From positions 124,001-188,000 of the forward strand of contig JABCPU010000028.1 of assembly GCA_016800925.1 (NCBI GenBank): a stretch of DNA of 64,000 bases. The letters are read 5' to 3'. Both the position numbers and the translations under genes were made by a program. Within the stretch, counting starts at the first letter, position 1, and every line of letters starts with the position of its first letter. The notes below the pieces were generated by a model, which did no database searches, had not been told where the DNA came from, and saw nothing but the letters and a program-made list of their open reading frames with translations. Source of the DNA: Suillus spraguei. Lineage: Eukaryota > Basidiomycota > Agaricomycetes > Boletales > Suillaceae. Positions 46,108-55,888 of the stretch are shown here, piece after piece.

Positions 46108-47640
46108 ATGGAATTGCTAAAGTACACGAAGGACCGTTTTTCAGACGCAAAGTAGCGTGCGGATTTGAAGGCCGATCATAGCAATATATCACATCTGGTT
46201 AGAATGCATGAAATCCCTTCTGTCTCAGAGTACGATAACATGCTTCTGGTTACCTTGCTTGACAAGGTTTCAGGGACCCCATAATCATTTGCAAACGGCC
46301 TTCGCTTCACGTGAAGCGCAGCAGCCAACTGGGACGGCGCCCTGACGCCGATGAGTCTCTGGAGTCTGTTGCCAACCGTCATTCTAACAATTATATTAAA
46401 TGTAAATTATCATCCTACTTGTGAATCCTGGTATCGCTGCATGAACGCCAAGCCCCGACTCCCCTTCCCAAGTGCACTCGCCCTAGGAGTATTACGTAAT
46501 ACACAGTAAGCAATCACATGCCTCTGGATTCGTACGTCGAACATCTCTGAAATTCGAATTCGTTCCCTAGAGTCTGACTCCAGATAGGAGGTTTTTACGT
46601 GTCAAAATAACGAGTTAGTGAAAGAACAGTCACGATAGCAAAGTGAAAAAGAGATGCGAAAAAAAAGACAGGCTGAAAGTGGGTGGGTGGCCAGCGAGCC
46701 TGTACTTGAACGACAGCGAGGTCCCACATGGACGAGACAACGCAGTGTTGGCATTCGAGATAGCCACACAGGCTGCAGAAACAGTCATAGCAGCACTCCG
46801 AAAAAGAGAAACGAATGAAAACATTGGAGAGAGTGCCGCCAGCGAGCCAGTATTTGATCGACAACAATATCTAATATGGACAAGATAATGCTGTGATGTT
46901 GAGGTAGCAGAGCAATAATCACCGTGGCCGCATATGCATTCGAGTATGCAAAAGTTCAAGAACTTCCGAGCATCGCGGGTATACGGCGCTATTCAGACGA
47001 TGCACTTGCGATACACCACTTCGAGTTCCATTCGAATGTCTAAATTTAGAATGCGTTATGATCAGGTTGCGGTCATTTTTCAAAAAGCCGAAAGAGCGCA
47101 TGTAACTTGAGTACCAACAAGGAAACCGTGACGAGAAGGTGCCGTGTGTGCAAGTTCGAACCCACGATAACCGACGAAGGTGTTACAAAAGTATAGGGCC
47201 TGCGTGCTTTAGGGCACTTCTAGCCATCTCTTCGGTCGGATCATGCGTGATAAGGTACCCTCCAGGTAGCCCCTGGATCTACATTTTGCTTGGTATTACC
47301 GATAGATGGTTGCGACGATTGGGCCGCGGGCTTACCTGGCGATGAGCTGCACTTTGTTTCATGATCCAATAGAATCATCGGACGGAAGAGCGTTCCACGG
47401 ACGGATATGAGAGGTGTGAGTCAAATGCCCACCTTTGCCCAAAATCTTATTGTTTGGATCAATGTCATGAGGTCACCCTGACATATTATCCTCGACCTTA
47501 ATTTTTCCCGTCGTAGATCCAAGTTTGTGTTATACAGGAAAGTGACCGGTTTTAGAATGGCTTGTGGCATTGACACTGCCCCAGTATGCCGATGTGCCAC
47601 CTTGGTTGGTTGGTGGCGACCCTCAATGAGCCAACGCCAC
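46108..47640. other. Intergenic with diverged tandem repeat
   Basis: 46643-46790 and 46797-46930 are weakly similar to each other (GCCAGCGAGCC, TTGATCGACA/TTGAACGACA, ATGGACAAG/ATGGACGAG). 46949-47055 repeats 43196-43285. No gene supported. Confidence 0.4.
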
Positions 47641-47959
47641 CACCCTTGGCGTATAAAAAGGGCCTTAAAACTTCAAGTGAAGTCAGCAAACTCAACGCAA
47701 ACAAGCCACTCGCCGTCCTTTATTATTTGACTATTACGCATCAATGTGTGCACTTAACATAACCGTATCAATGACCGATGCTCGTCACCAGAGCACCGTA
47801 AGAGTTTTGATTCGGCGTCCTGTAGCATGCAATGTTGACACATTATTGCAGCCTGCTCCTGTCGCAGCAAAGAGAACCACGAAGTGTTCTACTTGTGGTT
47901 CTCATGATCCTCCGGCAGTACATGTGTGCCCAGGTCCAACCGGTCCTTCTGGGAAATAA
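47641..47959 (+). promoter_or_regulatory. TATA promoter with a 71-codon Cys-containing ORF
   Basis: GGCGTATAAAAAGGGCC at 47648-47664 is a strong TATA box. It is followed 79 bp on by an ATG (47744) opening a 71-codon frame with CSTCGSHDP and HVCPGPTGPSG near its end, a possible small Cys pair. The frame has no known relative. The TATA may instead belong to a solo LTR of a retroelement beginning near TGTTATACAGG (47527). Confidence 0.3.
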
Positions 47960-48829
47960 GAGGACGGAGTCCGTGCCGAAAGATGGTAGAAAACACTGCT
48001 GAGGAGCGGATACTTGTACCCATAACCCATACGTTGATCTGTATGCGTCCCCTTGGTACAAAGCACATCCCATACGCATCCATACTTCCTATATTTCACT
48101 TGTACTACATAATGTGTTAGCAAGGGAGGTTTCAGATCACTGGAGCGTAACCATGAGTTCACCACTTTCAATCAGAATCTCTTTGCTCCCTCGTACTCCA
48201 CGTTCAGCAGTTCGGTAGATTTGCCATTACGTGAAGTGATTATGCAATCGAAGTCGACCGAACGATATTTGAATCCATTGGCATGATTCCAGGTGTCCTG
48301 GTAAATTTTCTGCTTCGATGACGTCAATAGAAGGGGTGATATTAAACGCCCACAGGATACGGAAAACATTGATGGATAGCGAAGTGATCCCTGCCTAAAA
48401 TTCATTACCTATGATAACCGCTCAGGTGATCTAACTGTCCACTATCATGGGAGTCTCTTGACAAGGACGGAAACGAAGATACCGTGTACAAGGAAGTACG
48501 TCAGGGTTTGCTAACCCCTTATATCTATATTGATACATGCTGGGGCTTGGAGTATCATCGATGAACCCGCGTGCCTACGGGTGCTGATATAGATTGATGC
48601 GATGCAAATTCTTCTTCCCCACGTAGGTTCAAAGGCGGGTCAGTTGTCTTGATAATTATCCAGATCGGGGAACATAGTGGCATCGTGCATGATATCCCTG
48701 ATGTAACATATCTTCTATGAGTATCAATAGCATCTCTGAAAGGAAATTAAAACTACGCCAAGTTAGCAAAACCGTCGAGTTCTTAGTTATGAACCTGGAG
48801 AAAAGGAAAAGTCAATGGTTCTTACTTAT
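47960..48829. other. Intergenic, nothing recognised
   Basis: Short open frames only. Confidence 0.4.
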
Positions 48830-49102
48830 GCGCCAACTAGAATATGACATACATGCCCTGGTATTTGTCTTCCTGTGTGAGAGCATGCTGCATGGAGCGG
48901 AACTTCTCTCCAGCATAGCAACCGGCCGCCACTGCAGGGTCTCATTTATGAAAGTGATGGTGTACGGAAGACTTTTTTTGTCATGGAACTCTGGGATGCG
49001 GACGATATTATTTAGCTCGGCCTGTGCCTTCATGACATGAAGAAATGGAGCATTACAACTATTGCGAGTCAGCATATCTTTATCAGGTATGGAGACACGC
49101 AC
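48830..49102 (-). pseudogene. Cytochrome P450 fragment (I-helix end to K-helix)
   Basis: The minus strand reads FLHVMKAQAELNNIV, then IPEFHDKKSLPYTITFINET and LQWRPVAML. The sequence ETLQWRP is the ExxR K-helix motif of fungal CYPs, and the preceding block matches the J-helix region. No heme-binding cysteine segment or N-terminus is found nearby, so this is an isolated, dead piece. Confidence 0.65.
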
Positions 49103-50250
49103 GGTAGAAGGTATTCAATCCTACAGTCTATTGACAAATCAAGATAAGTGACAGGCTGATGCAGCCTCAAAAAGCTGCAGTTTCAATTCCAGCACCAAAC
49201 GGAGACGACACCTAAGACCGAAGGACTAGAACCCCAGTATAGCTATGCCAGAATCAAGCGAATAATCACCTATGACAGACGTGCGTCCGAGGAATATAGA
49301 CATTGCTGGACCCTGAAGATTATATGCATCAGTATCAGGAGAATAAAATTCAGAGGACGATCAGCGTACTATCGTTCATTCCACTCTGCAAACTTTCTCT
49401 ATAGTATAACAGTAGTTATCATGTCTATTATCGATCCAAGGTAAAGAAAGCGGTCCAGAGGACATCGCGGGCCTCCTGATAAACCATACTATCAGTAAAC
49501 GTGCAGCACCGAAGGTAGCGATGACTAGCAATGCGCCCAAAAAGTGTGACGCCAGGAATATTAATATTGCATACAATTATTGTACGAGTACCATATTTGA
49601 TGGTAGACACATTGCAGGCAGCTTCGAGTGGTGAGATATTGAGAAACTACACCAGGGAAGTGCTCATCACTGCCACCAAACCTTGTCTCAAACGATTAAC
49701 CTAAGACTCGCACCTCAGATCCAACCAAACTTTTTCTGTTCTGACTCCGAACTTGCGAAAACTACGAGAATTTTGTCGTACAGTCGCCCGTGAGGTGCTG
49801 AGTTTCAAGTTTGAGGTGCAGGGATAAAGTCATTCATCAGATCTCGGTGGATAGCACATTAAACCTACCAGAAAGTACTATTGGTAGCGGAAGTGCAGAT
49901 AACAATTGTGCACTGACTGAGGCGTACTCAGTGCGGCGTGGCTTGCCGCATCCGACTCAGAAACCGGCGGGCGAGAATTCGAGAGTGTTTGGCCACCACA
50001 CAGACTGCGGCGTCATGCATGAAAAGTATTTGATCGTGTGCGTCCCCGCTATGGGCGGCGCTGCCAAAATATGAGCCTCAGGATCATAGCAGACCGTCGT
50101 TTGCAAGTTCGTATCGTGTTGGCTTGTGCAGCCTTACGGACGATCGATGCATTGATGAAGTTCGGTTATTACCGATTAATCAAGCGCCCGTACCATCAAC
50201 CCCATGAATGCTTTCTTGCCTGCAACCCACTTTACTTCTTTACTCTCGTT
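49103..50250. other. Intergenic, nothing recognised
   Basis: Contains the upstream region of the M20 gene. No further P450 exons, repeats or RNA genes seen. Confidence 0.4.
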
Positions 50251-52256
50251 ATGTCTGACGTAGTTTGGCGACCAGAAGATGATTCAAAGATCAGACCACC
50301 ACTTCAGGAGGGTCCGGTATACAGGCCAGACATACTAAATGTAATCGAGACGACACTTGATGGGCTGAGTGGGGAGCTGAGGGCTTTAAGTCTTGATATC
50401 CATGGTAATCACCTCTTAGAGTGGTGTTTCTGTTTTCTCTCAACGTATTTTATATTCACGTATTTTTAAAAGACCATCCAGAGCTGAAGTTCGAAGAAAA
50501 GTGTGTTAGATCTCATCATCGTACGCCATAGCCACGCGCAAACACTCAGAGCATCGTCACAGATATGCCCACGACGCATACACTACATTCATGGAAAAAC
50601 ATGGTTTCACAGTGACCAAGAACTATCTTCTTGACACTGCCTGGGTGGCTACATACACCCATGGACAAGGAGGGCGCGTTTTGGGTGTCAACTCTGAGAT
50701 GGATGCACTCCCTGGGATCGGGCACGCTTGCGGACACAATCTTATTGGGATATCTGGAGTAGCGGTAGCTCTTGCAGCAAAGGCCGCTATGGAGAGGCTG
50801 AATATCGATGGAAAGGTAGTTCTACTCGGTACACCTGGTGCGTCATTGTCAAATATCTGTGATGGTGGGCTTTGTGGTGACACTCGAGGCAGCTGAGGAG
50901 GGTGGTTTTGGCAAGGTTATGCTGTATGAAAGGGGTGCTTATGATGAAATGGATGTATGCCTGATGTCAGTTTTCTCTTGGTGGTCCAGAGTAGATGACC
51001 AGGATTACTGAACCTACTTCGAAGGTGCCATCCCGCACCTGGCCCCCGCCACTCTATTAGCTTGTCTGGTTGCTTGGCGCTCTCTCGCATCACGGTGGAG
51101 TATCATGGTCATACGTCAGCGTCTTTCAAACTCTTTCTCAAGTAGTAGTATTTAATTCTTCGCGTTTACAGTGCTCACGCTGGGTTAAGCCCCTGGGAGG
51201 GGAAGAATGCACTTGATGCGGCCGTCCTTGCGTATAACAATGTTTCTCTCCTTCGTCAGCAGATCAAGCCTACTCACCGTGTGCACGGTATATTCGAAGG
51301 AAAGGATTGGGCTCCAAACAGTGAGATCTTCACTTTCTTGAAAAAAAAACGTTTGTAACTAATTCTTGAAAATCAGTCATCCCGGACCACGCTATAATGC
51401 AGTAAGTCGATCTCAGTGATATCTTACTTCGAGCGCTCTATGCGTCAATACAGGTGGTTAGTCCGTGCTCCTACAACATCAGAGATGGAAGATACCAGGA
51501 AACGTGTCATCTCCTGCTTTGAGTCAGTCTTTTACTACCGATATGTTTGTTTGATCAAGTGGGATCATGTTTATTTGTCACAAGGGCAGCTGCACTGGCA
51601 TCGGGATGCAAGGTTCAAGTTAAAATCGAATCGGTAGGCAACGAAATCAGGCAAAACAAAGCACTTGGTATGAAATTGCGGCGCGCAGTGGCTTGGTACT
51701 GAATATCATATCAGGCGATGAGCTTGCCGATGTTGTTCTGAAACGCTATGGTGCCATCGACTACGACTGGGGTATCAAGAGTGCTTCCACTGATTTCGTG
51801 AGTACTTGACACATCCAGAAAGTGTGACAGAACTTATGTTTTGGACCAAAAAAGGGGAACATCTCATACTGTGCGTCTGACCTCCACACTGGGGGTAGGC
51901 AGCTTCGCTAATGAAGTTCTTGTTTGTCAGTGATGCCTGGTCTTCACCCTGGCTTTTGTAAGCAGCGTAGGCTCAGCACGAACGTGTAGGATGCTCATCG
52001 TTTGGCTCAAGCCATCCCGACTATTCCAGATGGTGGCAATCATACCACAGGATTCACGGAAGCCGCACGTTCCGAAGTATCCCATGACGCCTGTTTGGTG
52101 GTTTCAAAGGCACTCGCAGCCGTAGGTATGCGGGTGCTGACTGACGAGGCATTCCTCCAGAAAGTAAGTGTCATACATCCCTTCAAGTAACTTTGTTTTG
52201 ACTGCGTTTTGCAGGTTAAGGACACATTTGAGGAAGATATGAAACTAAGAGTGTAA
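50251..52256 (+). CDS. M20-family peptidase/amidohydrolase (PM20D2-like)
   Basis: Fourteen exons from ATG 50251 (MSDVVWRPEDDSK) to TAA 52254-52256 sum to 1266 nt, 421 residues, all joins GT-AG and in frame. The metal-site motifs of M20D enzymes are present: NSEMDALPGIGHACGHN, then AEEGGFGK, MCHPAPGPRHS and HTAHAGLSPWEGKNALDAA. The ending runs IPTIPDGGNHTTGF...RVLTDEAFLQKV. Relatives hydrolyse amide bonds of small acylated or dipeptide substrates (for example aminobenzoyl-glutamate or Xaa-Arg dipeptides) using two zinc ions. No signal peptide, so probably cytosolic. The very small exons (16, 25, 27 and 28 nt) are notable but each keeps frame. The gene looks intact; the exact substrate is unknown. 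Confidence 0.88.
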
Positions 52257-52740
52257 TTACTACCCTTTCGTGCACGTATTGTACGATTACATGGAAGAAT
52301 TTGATATGTCAAACATAGTTATCTGCCAGTCTTCTGCTAACCTCCTCGTCTCAAACCAGACGTGCCGGGACCGACATCGAGATAATAATCTCAAAAGCAA
52401 GTAACCACGATGGGGAGTGCCAGCGGTGTTGCTCTTGATCAGCAGACTTGAATTGATGGTCGCAACACTGAATGCAGGAAAGTTATGCGGAGGCAACGGG
52501 TATCATGGAAAGGAGGAATCGGACACCTGTCGACCTTGCAGATTTAATCGACAGCGTGCGATGAAGCTATACTACAATACAGGGTGGGTACAGAAAGTTT
52601 GAAGGTGAAAATTACAAGTGACACAGTGTCATACGTGAGTAAACCTGACCAGCTGTAGAAAAGTGACGTGAGCATGCCGAACGAATGGATTATGCAGCAG
52701 AAAATGTGGGTCAGAATTATGAACACGGAATCTGTTTGCA

Positions 52741-53587
52741 TCAGGTGGAGCCGGAGGGTACCATTAAGGAGCGCGAAGGAGAAGGAGAACTATTTTCGCG
52801 TTTCACTTGGTCGTTGGCCTCATGTGCGATGAGGACACCAGACCCATCCGAATCGTCGTCGTCTTCAGGCTTCACAGTGACAGAAGTGAAGTGTTGCGTT
52901 GTTTCTTGGGCCCATTCTACGATCCCAAAACGCCCCTGTCTTTGGAGGTGTTGGCCGAGACGGAAAGTAAGGTATGCCATCGCGCTGGATGTGGTGACGA
53001 CGAAAGAGAGTAGTAGTAGTCCTCCTAGTACCAAGAGGAGAACCGTAGCTGTGGAAAGGTCAGCGACGCGTCGCAACTTGGGAATGATGTGTGTACCAAA
53101 CATGATTTCTAATGCGACGACAGCTGCGAATCCGAACGCAAGAGCAATGGACATGGAGCTGCAAAGTGCGAAAATGGATAGACCTCTGAAATTTTATTAA
53201 ATGCTGTCATGTCGCGAACAAGCAGTTAACGCACATAAATGACAGTATCGGTAAGATACTCATAACAGCGAAGAGGGTCATAGTCATCGTAACCCATGTC
53301 TGATAAGAAGATGAAAGCCCACTCGTAAGATCTTCTGAATATATAACGTACTGTTGTCAAGGGCTGACTCTCCAAGTATCTAGAAATTTTGTCTAATGCC
53401 GGTCGCGCATACTTGCGCTCGATACTGCCCGGGATTTTATCAGCGGAAGCTAAAAAAATAACAGTGAAACGCGACTTCACATATCAGCGTACGCTAGGAC
53501 GAGATGAGTGCTTCCTTCGAGGTAAGAAGCAAGTTCATCCAAGCCCGTAGTTAACGAGTTTTCCGTTATAGTAGGATTGTCATTCAT
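52741..53587 (-). CDS. Predicted membrane protein of unknown function, GC-AG intron
   Basis: Exons 53587-53481, 53424-53233 and 53185-52741 sum to 744 nt, 247 residues. A soluble N-terminal part (ELASYLEGSTHLVLAYADI, then RPALDKISRYLESQPLTTVR) is followed by at least three hydrophobic helices: VIYVGLSIFALCSSMSIALA, FGFAAVVALEIMFG and TATVLLLVLGGLLLLSFVV. The tail is acidic and Ser-rich. Intron 53232-53186 starts with GC (GT|GCGTTA); the alternative GT one base pair earlier puts the long helix region out of frame. The weaker donor context makes this the least certain of the five GC-AG introns. I recognise no family. It is divergent from the Pol III gene, with about 190 bp between start codons. 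Confidence 0.65.
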
Positions 53588-53779
53588 GTCCTGATATCCG
53601 TTGCTGAGGCCCGACACTGTTGAGAGACGAACCGAGTTGACCGAGGATGAAGTACTTCCTCGGAAGTTTGAATGACTTTAGCGAATCACGTGGTTGATAA
53701 GTTACACTCAATCTTATGTAAGTACATGTCTATATACACTTGACTTGAGCTTGATCGATCATCAATACTGGTATGCACT

Positions 53780-55726
53780 ATGAGCGGGCGAAAACTCAAT
53801 CCCGAAGAGCAAAAGCTCCACCAAGCTGCGCTTTCCAGCACAGACAAGGCGGGCTCAATTCTTCCCACCTCATAAGTACCACACTGATCGTGCTCCCAAT
53901 CATTCATCAGGTGTTAACTTCAAAAGAAGCTGAAAAAATCGTTCCAGATGTGTCCGCACGCACTGCAGCAGTCAACTTTCTTTTGGGAGCCGTAAGAAAA
54001 TCCACACGATGCATCTTTCTACGATCTTGATATGCAAATCCGAAGGGTATGCTCAAAGTCTTGTCCAATGCAGCAGGCATCATCTCCTTCCGAGCTGTAA
54101 TGAAAAAGGAGATAGAAGTGTATGCATCATATTTCTACTTTTTTCACTGAGAAGCCCTTGATTTGTAGAACACAGGAAAAAAGATATGAGCGGTGAAGAA
54201 GCCATGGTGCTCGGTCATATCCAAGCTTCCGCAAACGAAGGTGAGTTCTACGCATTTAATCGGACATCAGACAGCAAGACTCGTGTTATTTCATGCAACG
54301 CACAGGCATCTGGACAAAACACCTGAAAGCCAAAACCGAACTGCACCAAACCGTCATCGACAGATGCCTCAAATCACTTGTTCAGAAGCAGCTCGTAAAG
54401 GCTATCAAAGCCGTCAGGGTGCGTTCCACCTTCCAATTTTTTGTACCTTTTCTCATGTATGCTTGCGCTACGCTACGCTAGCACCCGACCCGCAAGATCT
54501 ACATGCTCGCGCACCTAGAACCTTCAGTAGAGCTTACGGGTGGACCATGGTACACTGACAACGAACTTGACACGGAGTTCATCAAGCTCCTCTCAACTGC
54601 CTGTTTGCATTACATCCGCGACCGTGTACGTCCCTCTCTGTCTCCCTACAATTCAAACTCACCATATTCTTTTCTAGTCCTTCCCAAAACAAAGCTCCAA
54701 AGCTTCCCAAAACGATCACAGACTCTACTCCATAAGCGCTGCGCCCTCCTACCCGTCTGCTCAGCAGATTCAGCATTTCCTAAGTAAGAGTAAAATAACA
54801 GAGACACAGTTGGGCGTTGAGCATGTTGAGATGCTTTTAAGAGTGTTGGAGTTGGATGGAGAGATCGAGAAGGTTAGTTGCCTACTTCGCTCCGTTACTC
54901 TAGTTGTAATTATATTGATTGATTGGTTTGTTTATAGTTACCTGCATTCACAGCATCTGCTTGGGATGCTACAGTTGACTCTGACAATTCTGGGTCTGAC
55001 TCAGACTCGGACTCGGACTCGGACTCAGACGCAGCCACTCGCAAAAAGCGCAAGCACAAAAAGAAGAAAGAGAAAAGTAAAACACGAAAACGGCGGCGTA
55101 CAGAGGAATCAGACAGTCCCAGTGATAGTGACAGCGATGATAATGAGTCTGAAGAAGAACGACCGAAACGGAAGAGGAAACGAAGTAAGAAGGAAGAGAG
55201 CGATGAGGAGGAGGAGGATCGCAAAAGTAAGAAGAAAAAGAAACGGAAGGGTCGGGATCAAGAGGAGAGCGAGAGCGAGGATAGTGAAGATGATGATAGT
55301 AAGTCTTCGACGTCTAAACGCAAGGGCAAGGGAAAAGGGAAGAAACGGGATGATTCCTCTGACGATGATTCCTCGTCCGACTCTGACGATCGTCGTTCAA
55401 AATCCAAGTCGAGATCCAAATCAAAGTCAAAGAAGACGAAAACGAAGGCAAAGAAGAAGTCATCTTCAAATTCGAAGCGTGTTAAATTCGAGTCTCCGGA
55501 GGCTGATGACAGTATCCACATCGGAGGAGCCTTTGTCTACCGAGCTATCCGCCAAGAGCGAGTAGCACTGGGATGGTCCCAAGCTCCATGCGGTAGATGT
55601 CCAGTATTCGACTTCTGTCGCGACAAGGGGCCTACGAACCCACAAGGGTGCGTATATTACGAGGAGTGGTTGAATTTTAAGGGGACGAGTGAAGGGGCAC
55701 CAGGGGTTGTGAAAGTGGAAGTATGA
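53780..55726 (+). CDS. RNA polymerase III subunit RPC34/RPC6 (POLR3F) with a large charged insert
   Basis: Eight exons (53780-53848, 53911-53991, 54046-54119, 54176-54240, 54306-54418, 54482-54625, 54678-54872, 54938-55726) sum to 1530 nt, 509 residues. Winged-helix regions are clear: VLGHIQASANEGIWTKHLKA, VIDRCLKSLVQKQLVKAIK and YMLAHLEPSVELTGGPWYTD. The C-terminal iron-sulfur site APCGRCPVFDFCRDKGPTNP-QGC has the four expected cysteines. The subunit helps TFIIIB recruit Pol III and open promoters of tRNA and 5S genes. Between the third winged helix and the Fe-S site lies an insert of about 190 residues rich in Asp-Ser and Lys-Arg, absent from the human protein (about 316 residues). Intron 53849-53910 has a GC donor (AAG|GCGGGC); no GT gives an open frame. 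Confidence 0.92.
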
Positions 55727-55888
55727 TAGTTTTCAAAATACTGATTGCTGCTTCTTTATCGGTATCAACTTTTCGTCCGACAACTATTATTCACAAAATT
55801 AAGTCTGTAAATATTTACATTACAAGTGTTCGTTCATTCCTGCGAAGACGCCTATCACAGACGTGATTGGGGACTTCTCCACGACGAC
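55727..55888. other. Convergent 3' ends
   Basis: Only 162 bp separates the stop codons of the Pol III subunit gene and the oxidase gene; both terminators must lie here. Confidence 0.6.

Noticed and set aside
54119..54176. A frameshift in the Pol III subunit gene
   Set aside because: Donor GT|GTATGC at 54120 with acceptor CACAG at 54175 restores the frame, and the total of 1530 nt is exact.
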